64,000 nt of DNA, from the NCBI GenBank assembly GCA_009844425.1, contig VYBN01000028.1, positions 62,001 through 126,000 on the forward strand, in the 5' to 3' direction. Under the pieces are notes generated by a model. That model was not told the DNA's origin. It did not search any database and saw only the letters and a list, made by a program, of their open reading frames with translations. The DNA is from Gammaproteobacteria bacterium. GTDB taxonomy: Bacteria > Pseudomonadota > Gammaproteobacteria > Steroidobacterales > Foliamicaceae. The position numbers and the translations under genes were made by a program. Shown piece by piece: positions 1-7,442 of this stretch; position 1 is the first letter of the stretch; each line of letters begins with the position of its first letter.

Positions 1-791
1 ATGCGGGCCTGCTGGTGGTCCTCTTCCTCGATGTACTGCCCCGCCAGGTCGATGGTCCAGTCGCCCGGCTTCCACCTCACGGCTGCGCGCATGTTGAGGT
101 TGTCGTAGCCCGTGTCGTTGCCGGTTGGATGCAGGTTGTCCACATAGCCGTCGCTGGAGGTGAACGCCGCGCCACCGCGCGCGAACAGCTCGTCGTTGAT
201 GGGCACGTTCCCGATCAGGCCGTATTCGTAGCCGCCGTGATTGCCGACGGCCAGCCGGACCTTGGCCATGCCGTTCTCGTCGGGCTTCTTCGAGATGACG
301 TTGATGGCGCCGCCGGTCGCGTTGCGCCCGAAGTAGGTCCCTTGCGGACCGCGCAGGACCTCGATGCGCTCGATGTCGTCCAGGGGCGGATTGGCGCTGC
401 CGCTGGCCACGAAGGCGGTGCTGAAATCGTCGACGAAATAGCCGATGGTGGGCCGGGACTGGATCAGGCGCTCGTTGCCGCCGTTGGTCAGGTCGCCCAG
501 TCCGCGAATCGAGATGTCGCCGTTCTTGTTGCCCTGCTGATCGTTGGCCGTGAACGCAACGTTGGGCGTCATCTCCAGGAAGTCCCTGGCGCCCTTGAAA
601 TTGCTGCGTTCGATCTGCTCGGCGGAGAACGCGGTAATGCTGATCGGCACGTCCTGCAGGGTCTGCTCGCGCCGCTGCGCGGTCACGATGATCTCGTCGA
701 GCGCCTGCGCGCCGTCTTCCTGCGCGGGCAATGACGCCGGCAGGGTCAGCGCCAGCAACGGCAGAAGTGAAAAAACGGTCCTTTTGGTCAT
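1..791 (-). CDS. TonB-dependent outer-membrane receptor, N-terminal part (runs off the left edge)
   Basis: This is the first 263 codons of an outer-membrane, TonB-energised receptor that imports an unidentified ligand. It has a signal peptide (about residues 1-23, ending near LPAQ), then a TonB-box-like segment EIIVTAQRR (33-41). The plug domain follows, with DVPISITAFSAEQI (47-60) and the hallmark LRGPQGTYFGRNATGG (146-161). The barrel lies outside the window. The ATG at 791 is chosen because the signal peptide begins there. The plug resembles the Sphingomonas/Caulobacter-type receptors that often import plant- or algae-derived compounds, but nothing here fixes the substrate. Two direct repeats about 100 bp upstream may control it. 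Family assignment is secure. Confidence 0.93.
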   Translation of the reverse strand, partial: MTKRTVFSLLPLLALTLPASLPAQEDGAQALDEIIVTAQRREQTLQDVPISITAFSAEQIERSNFKGARDFLEMTPNVAFTANDQQGNKNGDISIRGLGDLTNGGNERLIQSRPTIGYFVDDFSTAFVASGSANPPLDDIERIEVLRGPQGTYFGRNATGGAINVISKKPDENGMAKVRLAVGNHGGYEYGLIGNVPINDELFARGGAAFTSSDGYVDNLHPTGNDTGYDNLNMRAAVRWKPGDWTIDLAGQYIEEEDHQQAR

Positions 792-882
792 TGGGTCCCC
801 CTTGTGGGCAGCGCCTGACAGGCCCCGGAGCGCCGCAGGCTCAATGGATCAAAGCGCAAACACTTTACAGCTAAACCTTTTG

Positions 883-913
883 ACCCGTCAATCGGATGTT
901 TCACCCGTCAATC
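883..913 (-). promoter_or_regulatory. Paired direct repeats upstream of the TonB receptor
   Basis: ACCCGTCAATC occurs at 883-893 and again at 903-913, exactly 20 bp (about two helical turns) apart. On the receptor's strand each reads GATTGACGGGT. The spacing suits two protein subunits on one DNA face, about 95 bp upstream of the receptor start. The regulator is unknown. Confidence 0.45.
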
Positions 914-939
914 TGAAAGTAGGAAGCCACTTCGGGGCC

Positions 940-1040
940 GCCTCTTTGTGTGTATTCCTCTCGCGGGAGGCGCCATCCATGGCTCGATTCTCGCTGTCCT
1001 TGCTCCAACGCTCCCACAAGAGGAATACACACAAAGAGGC
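940..1040. repeat. Long hairpin repeat, copy 1 (diverged)
   Basis: A 30-nt left arm (940-969) pairs with a 30-nt right arm (1011-1040) with two mismatches, around a 41-nt apex. The inner end, GGGAG...CTCCC, and the apex words CCATCCATGG and TTGCTCC link it to the copies at 1081, 14803, 16487 and 23792. Its outer arm (GCCTCTTTGTGTG...) is unlike any of theirs. It lies in the gap between the TonB receptor start and the dctM stop, 40 bp from the next copy. Confidence 0.75.
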
Positions 1041-1080
1041 TACAGTCGGCGAAGATCCTGATTAGGGAGGCACTGCTTAA

Positions 1081-1188
1081 GCCGTCTCTATGCCCCCTTC
1101 TTCCGGGAATTTGTGAGCCATGGATGGCGGAACAAAGCTACAGGGATGTATTCATGCGTTTCCCGGAAGAAGGGGGCATAGAGACGGC
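1081..1188. repeat. Long hairpin repeat, copy 2
   Basis: Perfect 28-bp inverted arms (1081-1108 and 1161-1188) enclose a 52-nt apex carrying GAGCCATGGATGGCGGA and TACAGGGATGTATTCATGC. It lies 16 bp beyond the dctM stop, so it would form at the 3' end of the fic-dctPQM transcript. There is no T-run, so terminator function is uncertain. Its apex orientation matches copy 4 (16487) and is opposite to copies 3 and 5. Confidence 0.85.
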
Positions 1189-1204
1189 GAGATCGAAACT
1201 GAAC

Positions 1205-2497
1205 TCAGGACATGAGGTCCGGCAGCAGCAGCGCGATGGCCGGCAGCAGGATCAACAGCGCGAGCCGCAGGAAGTCCGCCAGCAGGAACGGCCCCAGCCC
1301 GCGGAATATCTTCTGCACCGGCACGTCCGGCAGCATCGAGCCGACCACGAAAACGTTCATCCCCACCGGCGGAGTGATGAGTCCGATTTCTGCGACGATG
1401 ATCACGAATATGCCGAACCAGACCGGATCGAAACCGACCCCGGTGAGCACCGGGAAGAAGATCGGCAGGGTGAGCAGCAGCAACGAACTGCTTTCGAGAA
1501 TGCAGCCGAGCGCGAGAAACACGAGGACCGTGATGCCCAATATCGTCATCGCCGAAAAACCGGAATCCGAGATCAGTTCCAGCAGGATGACCGGCACGCC
1601 GGTAATGGTCACGAGGTTGGCGAACAGGAGCGCGCCCAGGAACACGAGAAAGAGGCTGACCGATGTCTTGACGGTGCTGACCAGGGCCTTCATCAAGGCG
1701 GCGACGGTGAGTTGCCGCCGGATCAGTGAAATCACGAGGGCGCCCGCCGCGCCGACGCCGGCGGCCTCCATCGCGGTGAATACGCCGATGTATATGCCGC
1801 CGATGATGAGCGTGAACAGCGCCAGGATCGGCCACACTCCGGTCAGCGAACGCAGGCGCACGCGCCAGCCGCTCCTTTCCCCGGCGGGACCGTAGGCAGG
1901 GCGCCAGCGGGTCACGGCGGAAATCGTGAGCATGTACAGCACGATTGTCAGCAGGCCGGGGAGAATGCCGGCAATCATCATCTTGGCAAGCGACACGCCG
2001 GTAATGAGCGAATAGAAGACCATTCCCACGCTTGGCGGAATGAGAACGCCCAGCGTGCCGCCCACAGCCACGGACGCGGCGGCGAAACCGGGCTCATAGC
2101 GGTAATCGCGCATTTCCGGCACCGAGATCCCCGTCATCGTCGCGGCGCAGGCGTAGCTGGAGCCCGAGATCGCGGCAAAGCCCCCGCTGGCGCCGATCGT
2201 GGCCATCGCCAGGCCGCCGCGGCGATGGCCGAGAAATGCGTAGGCGCACGCGTAAAGGTCGCGCGCAAGCCCGGTGCGCCCGATGATGTTGCCCATCAGA
2301 ATGAACAGCGGCAGTACCGAGAAGTTGTAGTTCGTGGCCGCGTCGAGCCCGACCTGGCCGATCATGATGAAGGCGGCGTCGGGACCGCGCACGAGCGCAA
2401 ACCCGCCCACGCCCACCAGGGCCAGGCTGAACGCGATCGGCAGCCCTGCCAGCAGCAGCAACAGCAGCAGGACGACCGCCGCAACGAAAAGCGTCAC
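1205..2497 (-). CDS. dctM: TRAP transporter large permease DctM
   Basis: This is the large membrane subunit of a tripartite ATP-independent periplasmic transporter, which forms the sodium-driven translocation channel for an organic acid. It is 430 aa, the usual DctM length, almost entirely hydrophobic with about 12 membrane segments. It carries the family signatures GGTLGVLIPPSVGMV (146-160) and, near the C-terminus, GLITPPVGMNVFV. The GTG start at 2497 is chosen because it overlaps the dctQ stop (GTGA) and gives the standard N-terminus VTLFVAAVVLL. It is the last gene of the fic-hydrolase-dctP-dctQ-dctM run and is followed by the long hairpin at 1081-1188. The substrate cannot be read from the permease. 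Confidence 0.95.
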   Translation of the reverse strand: MTLFVAAVVLLLLLLLAGLPIAFSLALVGVGGFALVRGPDAAFIMIGQVGLDAATNYNFSVLPLFILMGNIIGRTGLARDLYACAYAFLGHRRGGLAMATIGASGGFAAISGSSYACAATMTGISVPEMRDYRYEPGFAAASVAVGGTLGVLIPPSVGMVFYSLITGVSLAKMMIAGILPGLLTIVLYMLTISAVTRWRPAYGPAGERSGWRVRLRSLTGVWPILALFTLIIGGIYIGVFTAMEAAGVGAAGALVISLIRRQLTVAALMKALVSTVKTSVSLFLVFLGALLFANLVTITGVPVILLELISDSGFSAMTILGITVLVFLALGCILESSSLLLLTLPIFFPVLTGVGFDPVWFGIFVIIVAEIGLITPPVGMNVFVVGSMLPDVPVQKIFRGLGPFLLADFLRLALLILLPAIALLLPDLMS

Positions 2498-2976
2498 GCC
2501 TGCTCCTCCTCGGGCCCCGATCCGAGGATAAGATCGCCGAGCGCGAAAAGGACGGCGACGCCGGTCGTGACCGCGGCGTAGCCCGCCATCCAGCTCACCG
2601 GAATGCGGATCGACTCGAAATACTCGCCGTTGCCGGAAAAATACGCGGTCTGCCAGAACATCTGGCCGGCCAGAACCGCCAGGGCGCCGACGATGACGAG
2701 TTTGACCGCGAAGTCCCGCCACTTCCTTTGCCCTTGAGTCATACGCCGGTCAAGCAGGCGCACGCGCAGGTGCTCGTCGTCCAGGACCACGAGGGGCAGT
2801 CCGGTAAACACGAGCAGGCAGACCAGGCACTGAACGAGCACGTGACCGCCGGGCACGGGCTGTCCCAGGAAGTAGCGGCCGATCACATCGACGAAGGTCA
2901 GCAGCATCAGCACGATCAGCAGGATCCCAGTGAGCCACCGGAGGACCCGCCTGGAGAGCGAAAGAACAGCCTTCAC
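2494..2976 (-). CDS. dctQ: TRAP transporter small permease DctQ
   Basis: This is the small four-helix membrane subunit that pairs with DctM. It is 160 aa, with hydrophobic stretches at about residues 13-35 (LTGILLIVLMLLTFVDVIGRY), 45-60, 85-105 and 125-150. The FVDVIGRY motif in helix 1 is typical of DctQ. The GTG start at 2976 overlaps the dctP stop by 4 nt (GTGA), and its own stop overlaps dctM the same way, so dctP-Q-M are translationally coupled. An upstream in-frame start would add a basic non-homologous extension inside dctP and is rejected. Confidence 0.93.
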   Translation of the reverse strand: MKAVLSLSRRVLRWLTGILLIVLMLLTFVDVIGRYFLGQPVPGGHVLVQCLVCLLVFTGLPLVVLDDEHLRVRLLDRRMTQGQRKWRDFAVKLVIVGALAVLAGQMFWQTAYFSGNGEYFESIRIPVSWMAGYAAVTTGVAVLFALGDLILGSGPEEEQA

Positions 2977-4082
2977 CGTGTGGTCGTCCCTTCGTCCCCC
3001 GGGACTTCGCCTGCCGTACGCGGCCCGCCGAGCCGCTCGCTCTCGCGCCGCACCTCCTCGCGGAAGTACTGAAGCGCGGCCCCGGCATCCACCCCCGCGG
3101 CCGTGGCCTTGGCCATCCATTCGATGTCCAGGAATGCGGTGGCCTCACGCAGTTCGTCGTCGAACCCGGCGGCCGTCTCCACATCCACGATGCCGGCCGC
3201 CAGCATTTCCCGCGCCGACGCCGCGCCTTCCCTGTTGAATACCCCGGCCGCCCGGCGGGCGTACGCCTCGCCCGAAATCCCGAGTATCGCCGCCTGGTCC
3301 GCGGCGGATATGCCCGACCAGCTCCGGGCGTTGGCGGTCAGGAAAAAACCCCCGAAGCTCAGGCCCACGCCGCCGGTCAGGCGCGTCTGATAGCGAAGAT
3401 ACGGCTGCAGGCCCAAGCGGGTGACGCCGCTGTAGGGCATGCTCACGCCGTCGAGGATTCCGCGCGACAGCGCATCGTGGATTTCCGGCGCGGTCAGGAA
3501 CACGGGAATCGCGCCGACGGCGGACAACAGCCGGGCGCCCACGTCGCTGGGCGCCGCCATCTTGAGCCCGCGTATGTCGTCAAGCCGCTCGATCGGCTTC
3601 TCCACCGTGAACCAGTGCTGGGTGCCGCTGGCGTGCAGCGCCAGCAACCGGGTCCCCGCGAATTCCTCGGCCCTGTGGAGAAAGCGTTCGTGCGTGCGCC
3701 ACAAGGCGACCGAAAGGGCCTCGACGTCGCTGCTGGCCAGAAACGGCGTTTCATTGACCTGCGTCACGACGAAGCGGCCCGGCGTCGAACTCTGGTTGCC
3801 GCCAGCGATATCGACCAGGCCGGCCCAGGCCATGTCGAAGTTGCGGCGGTAGCTGCCCAGCGGCGCCACGCTGAACCTCAGCCTGACCCGTCCTTGCGTG
3901 ACCCGGGCGACCTCCCCGGCCCAGGGCACGAGCACGTCCTTGTGGTAGAAGTGATTCGGCGGCGCGACCTGGTTGACGACCAGTTCAACCGGGTCCGCTG
4001 CGCTTGCCGCCGCCGGCGCGCAAACGAGTATCAGCGCGCCGATCAGCCCGCAAGGCCAGGCGGAGCGGTCCATCGGCGCCAC
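2973..4082 (-). CDS. dctP: TRAP transporter substrate-binding protein DctP
   Basis: This is the periplasmic solute receptor of the TRAP system, 369 aa. A signal peptide (about 1-29, ...PAAASAAD) is followed by a TRAP receptor fold. The start PVELVVNQVAPPNHFYHKD and the central GLKMAAPSD and DGVSMPYSG segments match the family. The usual conserved Arg region is present as LDDIRGLKM. Start ATG 4082 or 4073; both keep the signal peptide. Its stop overlaps dctQ. It lies 21 bp downstream of a secreted alpha/beta hydrolase, suggesting that the hydrolase releases or processes what the transporter imports. The ligand is unknown. Confidence 0.92.
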   Translation of the reverse strand: MAPMDRSAWPCGLIGALILVCAPAAASAADPVELVVNQVAPPNHFYHKDVLVPWAGEVARVTQGRVRLRFSVAPLGSYRRNFDMAWAGLVDIAGGNQSSTPGRFVVTQVNETPFLASSDVEALSVALWRTHERFLHRAEEFAGTRLLALHASGTQHWFTVEKPIERLDDIRGLKMAAPSDVGARLLSAVGAIPVFLTAPEIHDALSRGILDGVSMPYSGVTRLGLQPYLRYQTRLTGGVGLSFGGFFLTANARSWSGISAADQAAILGISGEAYARRAAGVFNREGAASAREMLAAGIVDVETAAGFDDELREATAFLDIEWMAKATAAGVDAGAALQYFREEVRRESERLGGPRTAGEVPGDEGTTTR

Positions 4083-4103
4083 CGGATCGGGCAGGTCAAA
4101 CCC

Positions 4104-5075
4104 CTACGGCGTCACCTTGACCCGCTGCGTCTGCCTCAGCCTGTCGTCCCACGAGCCGGCCAGAAACGCCGCAACGTCCGGGATGACCCGCTCCGGGGCC
4201 TCGACATAGGGGTAGTGCCCCAGTCCCTCGTATTTCTTGAGGAAGCTCGGAGCGGAGGTGATCCAGTGTTGAAACACGTCCCCCTCCAGGTGCATGACGG
4301 TCGGGTTCGCCTTGCCCCAAAGGATCAGTGTCGGCGCCTGTATCCCGGAAAGGATGGACTGGGGATCGCCGGTCTCGAAAAAGTACTTTTCGACCGGCGT
4401 GGTTTCGCCGCGGCGGTTGAGGTCGTACGCAAGATCGACGAACCAGTCCGGTGCGTCGGCGTCGGAGGGAAAATTCTGGTTGACCGAAAATTCCCAGAAC
4501 TCGCGGGGCCTGACCGGCATGTCGTCCCATTGCGCGGTTTCCGGACGCGCCCGGTTCGGGTCCGTGCGCGCCGTCCGGGGCATGCCGGCGGAATTGATGA
4601 GCACAAGCCGCGTGACGTTTTCCGGGAACCGGGACGCGTAACGGAACCCGACGCTGCCCCCGCTGGACGTCGCGACCAGGGCGAACGGTTCGAGATCGAA
4701 CTCTTCCACAAGGCCTTCCAGTATCTCCACGTTGCGTTCAATCAGATTGAACTTGCCGCCGGGCGGCTCTTTCGTCTCCGGCCCGCTCAGTCCCACATTC
4801 GGAAAATCGAACCGAATGACCCGGTAATCATTTACAAGGGCTTCCGTCAGTTCGTCCCAGGCGAGCAGGTTGAAGTACGATGCGTGAAGCAGAATGACGA
4901 CCGGGCCCTGCCCTTCGTCGCGGTAATGAATCTCGGCGCCGTCAATGGTCACGAACCGGGAACTGCCGCCGGCGTATTTCGCCCGAAGCTCCTCAAGCCC
5001 GATCTGCGTCGGATCCTCTGCAACAGCGGAAAGTGAAATGGCCATGGATGCAATTGCCAGAGCAAAATATTTCAT
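4104..5075 (-). CDS. Exported alpha/beta-fold hydrolase
   Basis: A 323-aa esterase/lyase-like hydrolase with a signal peptide (MKYFALAIASMAISLSAVA, 1-19), so periplasmic. The nucleophile elbow is ATSSGG with Ser137. DFPNVGLSG (90-98) follows strand 4, and the C-terminal catalytic His is in GLGHYPYVEAPE. The oxyanion region reads LLHASYFN rather than HG. The ATG at 5075 is chosen because it starts the signal peptide and overlaps the fic stop by 4 nt (ATGA). Lying between fic and dctP, it probably acts on a substrate taken up by the TRAP transporter. The specific reaction is not identifiable. Confidence 0.88.
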   Translation of the reverse strand: MKYFALAIASMAISLSAVAEDPTQIGLEELRAKYAGGSSRFVTIDGAEIHYRDEGQGPVVILLHASYFNLLAWDELTEALVNDYRVIRFDFPNVGLSGPETKEPPGGKFNLIERNVEILEGLVEEFDLEPFALVATSSGGSVGFRYASRFPENVTRLVLINSAGMPRTARTDPNRARPETAQWDDMPVRPREFWEFSVNQNFPSDADAPDWFVDLAYDLNRRGETTPVEKYFFETGDPQSILSGIQAPTLILWGKANPTVMHLEGDVFQHWITSAPSFLKKYEGLGHYPYVEAPERVIPDVAAFLAGSWDDRLRQTQRVKVTP

Positions 5076-6493
5076 AGATTTCGTCCTCGCGTCCACATAG
5101 TTTGCCATGCCGAGAATCGGGATGGCGAAATCCTGAAGCGTGCGAAATTTCCCTCGTGAAGGCTAACAAGCTCTCTCTCCACCAAGTCGCGAAATCGGGA
5201 GCGCCCGTGCTCATCAATACTCTCCTGAGCCCAGGCTACGATATGGGCTGCGGCCTGTCTTTTATTCATGCGTTGGCCAACAACAGCAGTTATAACCTCG
5301 CGCAGTTCAGTGCGGTACTTCATCCGGAACGGGTCGGGCTCCCCAAGGGACTGGCGTACAGCAGCATATCGCGCGGCGGATCTTTTGTATGCCCAGATGA
5401 AAACTTCACGCAACAACTCGATGCGATTCAGTTCGTACACGCCAATCAAGGCGTCCGTGTAAAGTTCCCGCGACAAGTCCTCGAAGGAGAGCGGCGACAG
5501 GTTCGACTTGAGCAGGGGGATGTTGGCGCCCAGCCGGGACACGCGTTTGTTCACATCATCAAAGGGTTGCAGGTACGGAAGCTGTACCATAAAGAAGAAC
5601 GCCTGCTCGAATGGATCACTGATCGCCGAAGCTGTAGCGAGTAGTTGATCGAAACACTCTTCTATCAGTTGCGGCAATTCCAGGGGATGAAAGACCGACC
5701 GGCCAATGCCCACGCCCATTCGCCGAAGCCGGCCCGTCGCCGCCGGGTCTCCCAGGAGATTTTCTGCCAGCAGCGCGTGCAGACTGAGAATGGTGCCTCG
5801 ATTGAAGCCGATACCCCGCGGGTCGTCCACCAGAAACTCGATCGCCTCCTTGTGGTTAAGAATCATCTGGGTTTCGCGCAAATCCTTTCCTTCGGCCTCT
5901 TCGGCGTGGGCGATCAGAAGCTCGGTGTCCAGCAGTGAATACGTATTACCCTCCAGCCGGCTTGAGTTCCAGGACAAGTCGATCAAGAGCCTGCTCAGGA
6001 TCTGCCGGGCATAGGTTCCGGCAAATTGCTCGTCCGCGACCGTTGCGCCTGTGCTTTTCAGTTCAGCACGTTGTTCCGCGGAGAGATAATGGGTTTCATT
6101 AGGGCGGTAGGAATCAAGAAAACTGCGCTTGTAGCCGACTGGACGGCGCTGCTCCAGAGGCAGGCGGACATATTTCCGTATCTCGGTAGCGGGCGCGGAC
6201 AGTTTCGGGGTTGCTGCTGCATGACTGAAGGTAACCTTGACGGGAATGGCTGAGGCTCGTATCGGTATAGGCTGCGGTGCAAGCGTTGGAGCGCGATAGC
6301 GCACCGAGCGCCCGGTTCCCTCCAGCAACAGCAGCTTTTTGTCGACAAGGAACTTAATGCGGTACTGAAGCGTGCGGCGCGGCGGCGGCTTTGTGAGACC
6401 GTCGCTAATCTGCTGCACGCTCAGGCCTTGCGGGTTCTTTCGCAAAACTTCCTGAATCGCCTGGATATCTTTCTCTGGAATCCGCCTTGCCAT
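5072..6493 (-). CDS. HTH-Fic family protein with altered active-site motif
   Basis: A 473-aa cytoplasmic Fic-fold protein. Residues 1-65 form a winged-helix region (LSVQQISDGL...RTLQYRIKFLVDKKLL), suggesting DNA binding. A canonical inhibitory-helix motif S177xxxEG182 (SSRLEGN) precedes the Fic core. The active loop reads QPFDDVNKR (309-317), where the consensus is HPF(D/E)GN(G/K)R: the catalytic His is Gln and the first Gly is Val. Such a protein should be impaired in AMP transfer, so a regulatory role is plausible. It starts the operon running to dctM, overlaps the hydrolase by ATGA, and has paired direct repeats 33-62 bp upstream. Family assignment is sure; activity is uncertain. Confidence 0.88.
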   Translation of the reverse strand: MARRIPEKDIQAIQEVLRKNPQGLSVQQISDGLTKPPPRRTLQYRIKFLVDKKLLLLEGTGRSVRYRAPTLAPQPIPIRASAIPVKVTFSHAAATPKLSAPATEIRKYVRLPLEQRRPVGYKRSFLDSYRPNETHYLSAEQRAELKSTGATVADEQFAGTYARQILSRLLIDLSWNSSRLEGNTYSLLDTELLIAHAEEAEGKDLRETQMILNHKEAIEFLVDDPRGIGFNRGTILSLHALLAENLLGDPAATGRLRRMGVGIGRSVFHPLELPQLIEECFDQLLATASAISDPFEQAFFFMVQLPYLQPFDDVNKRVSRLGANIPLLKSNLSPLSFEDLSRELYTDALIGVYELNRIELLREVFIWAYKRSAARYAAVRQSLGEPDPFRMKYRTELREVITAVVGQRMNKRQAAAHIVAWAQESIDEHGRSRFRDLVERELVSLHEGNFARFRISPSRFSAWQTMWTRGRNL

Positions 6494-6525
6494 GTCGCAA
6501 ATAATTGCGCGAAAAAATTAAATGT

Positions 6526-6555
6526 GCAACTTACACGCTTTGCGCGCAACTTACA
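6526..6555 (-). promoter_or_regulatory. Paired direct repeats upstream of the HTH-Fic gene
   Basis: GCAACTTACA occurs at 6526-6535 and 6546-6555, exactly 20 bp apart. On the gene strand both read TGTAAGTTGC. A small palindrome CGCAA-ATAA-TTGCG (6496-6509) sits right at the fic start. This fits autoregulation by the N-terminal winged helix of the Fic protein, by inference. Confidence 0.45.
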
Positions 6556-6619
6556 ACTCTCTTCATTGACACTCTTTGCATTGAGACCTCCTGGACAATC
6601 AGGAACTCATGCGCTGCAG

Positions 6620-6808
6620 CTATTTGCGCTGGGTGAAGCCCACGATCACGTCGAGCAGGGCGGCGGCGATGAGGCCGAAAAGGATGAAGCCGTTGGCGGC
6701 CAGCATGCCTGACAGCAGGCGGCGGGGCTTTTCGAGCAGAATATCGCCGAAGCCCAGCGTGGTCATCTTGGTCATGGTAGTCACCGTGGGCGGGCTGGAA
6801 GTGTTACT
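6620..6808 (-). pseudogene. Ion-channel pore-loop fragment (5' truncated)
   Basis: The minus strand encodes VTTMTKMTTLGFGDI followed by a hydrophobic helix (GFILFGLIAAALLDVIVG) and a stop at 6620-6622. TTLGFGD matches the selectivity filter of two-helix potassium-channel-type proteins, and the following helix would be the inner pore helix. The outer helix and pore helix that should precede the filter are absent, and the frame closes with a stop at 6809-6811. Read from ATG 6775 it is only 51 aa. I interpret it as a decayed channel gene. A tiny intact membrane protein is less likely because the filter cannot be built without a first helix. Confidence 0.6.
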
Positions 6809-6811
6809 TCA

Positions 6812-7023
6812 GATTGAGGCCGAGGCTCAGGAGCCTAAGGTCGTCGCTCATCAGTTTATGCCGCACCCGGCTGCCGCCCGGCCCGCCTTCCAAGCATCCA
6901 CTCGGCAGCGTCGGCAAAGCTCGACAAGCGCCCGAGCAGCGCGTTGTAGTCGAAGTGGTCGCCGCCAGCCTGCCGCACGGCCGCGGATAGCGCTCCAGGT
7001 CCGGCTCAATAGCGTCGAACAGG
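6812..7023. other. Decayed stretch, no intact gene
   Basis: On the minus strand two frames carry protein-like pieces that do not join without a shift. LVETETLLALFDAIEPDLERYP lies in one frame (about 7000-7055), and a piece running AVRQAGGDHFDYNALLGRL to FADAAEWML lies in another (about 6875-6980). They look like remains of one frameshifted gene of unknown family. No RNA gene or promoter stands out. Confidence 0.35.
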
Positions 7024-7273
7024 GCAAGAAGCGTTTCCGTTTCGACCAATTCCAGCCTGCGCGATGACACGGACCGTTCCGTAAGGAGTTTCCTCGCCAG
7101 AGCCGGCGGCAAGAAGGGCGACTTGTCGCGATTCGTCGATCGTGCGGTGCGGCAGGCCATATTCTGGGAAACGCTCGAATTCGGTCTGGCAACGAAACAG
7201 GGGCCTTACTCCGTGCGAGGCCCAGGCCCTCGCCGACGAGGCAGTCAGGCAAGTCCGTGCGAGTCGTTTATGA
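7024..7273 (+). pseudogene. Broken antitoxin of a PIN-type toxin-antitoxin pair (frameshifted)
   Basis: One frame reads DRSVRSFLARAGGKKGDLSRFVDRAV and continues to ETLEFGLATKQG, the typical core of small ribbon-helix antitoxins partnered with PIN toxins. The expected ending TPCEAQALADEAVRQVRASRL then appears in the next frame and stops at 7271-7273. The shift falls in the G-run at about 7200-7203, consistent with a one-base insertion. No good start codon precedes the core either, so the 5' end is also damaged. The end overlaps the PIN fragment start, as in intact pairs of this kind. Confidence 0.6.
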
Positions 7274-7370
7274 CACCAATGTCCTTATCAGGGCCTTGAT
7301 TTCGGGTTCCGGCCCGCCCGGAAAGCTTCTCTCCACGGTAAAGCGCGGCGGCATGGGCGTCCGAATATGA
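7257..7370 (+). pseudogene. PIN-domain toxin, N-terminal fragment
   Basis: From GTG 7257 the frame reads VRVVYDTNVLIRALISGSG and PPGKLL, the diagnostic N-terminus of PIN-family ribonuclease toxins, with the first catalytic Asp in YDTNVL. It stops at 7368-7370 after 37 codons, so the other three acidic residues and most of the fold are missing. It is therefore non-functional. It overlaps the end of the broken antitoxin upstream, showing that this was once a complete operon. Confidence 0.7.
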
Positions 7371-7442
7371 TGGCGGCGGCGGTACGCCAACCGCGAGTGT
7401 TTCCATTCGCCCAAGCCATTGCGGCCCCCTATAATTCCTCAA

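Noticed and set aside
950-1729. Long plus-strand open frames overlapping the hairpins and dctM
   Set aside because: They are antisense shadows of dctM and read through hairpin arms. The translated sequence is Arg/His/Gln-rich and unlike a real protein.
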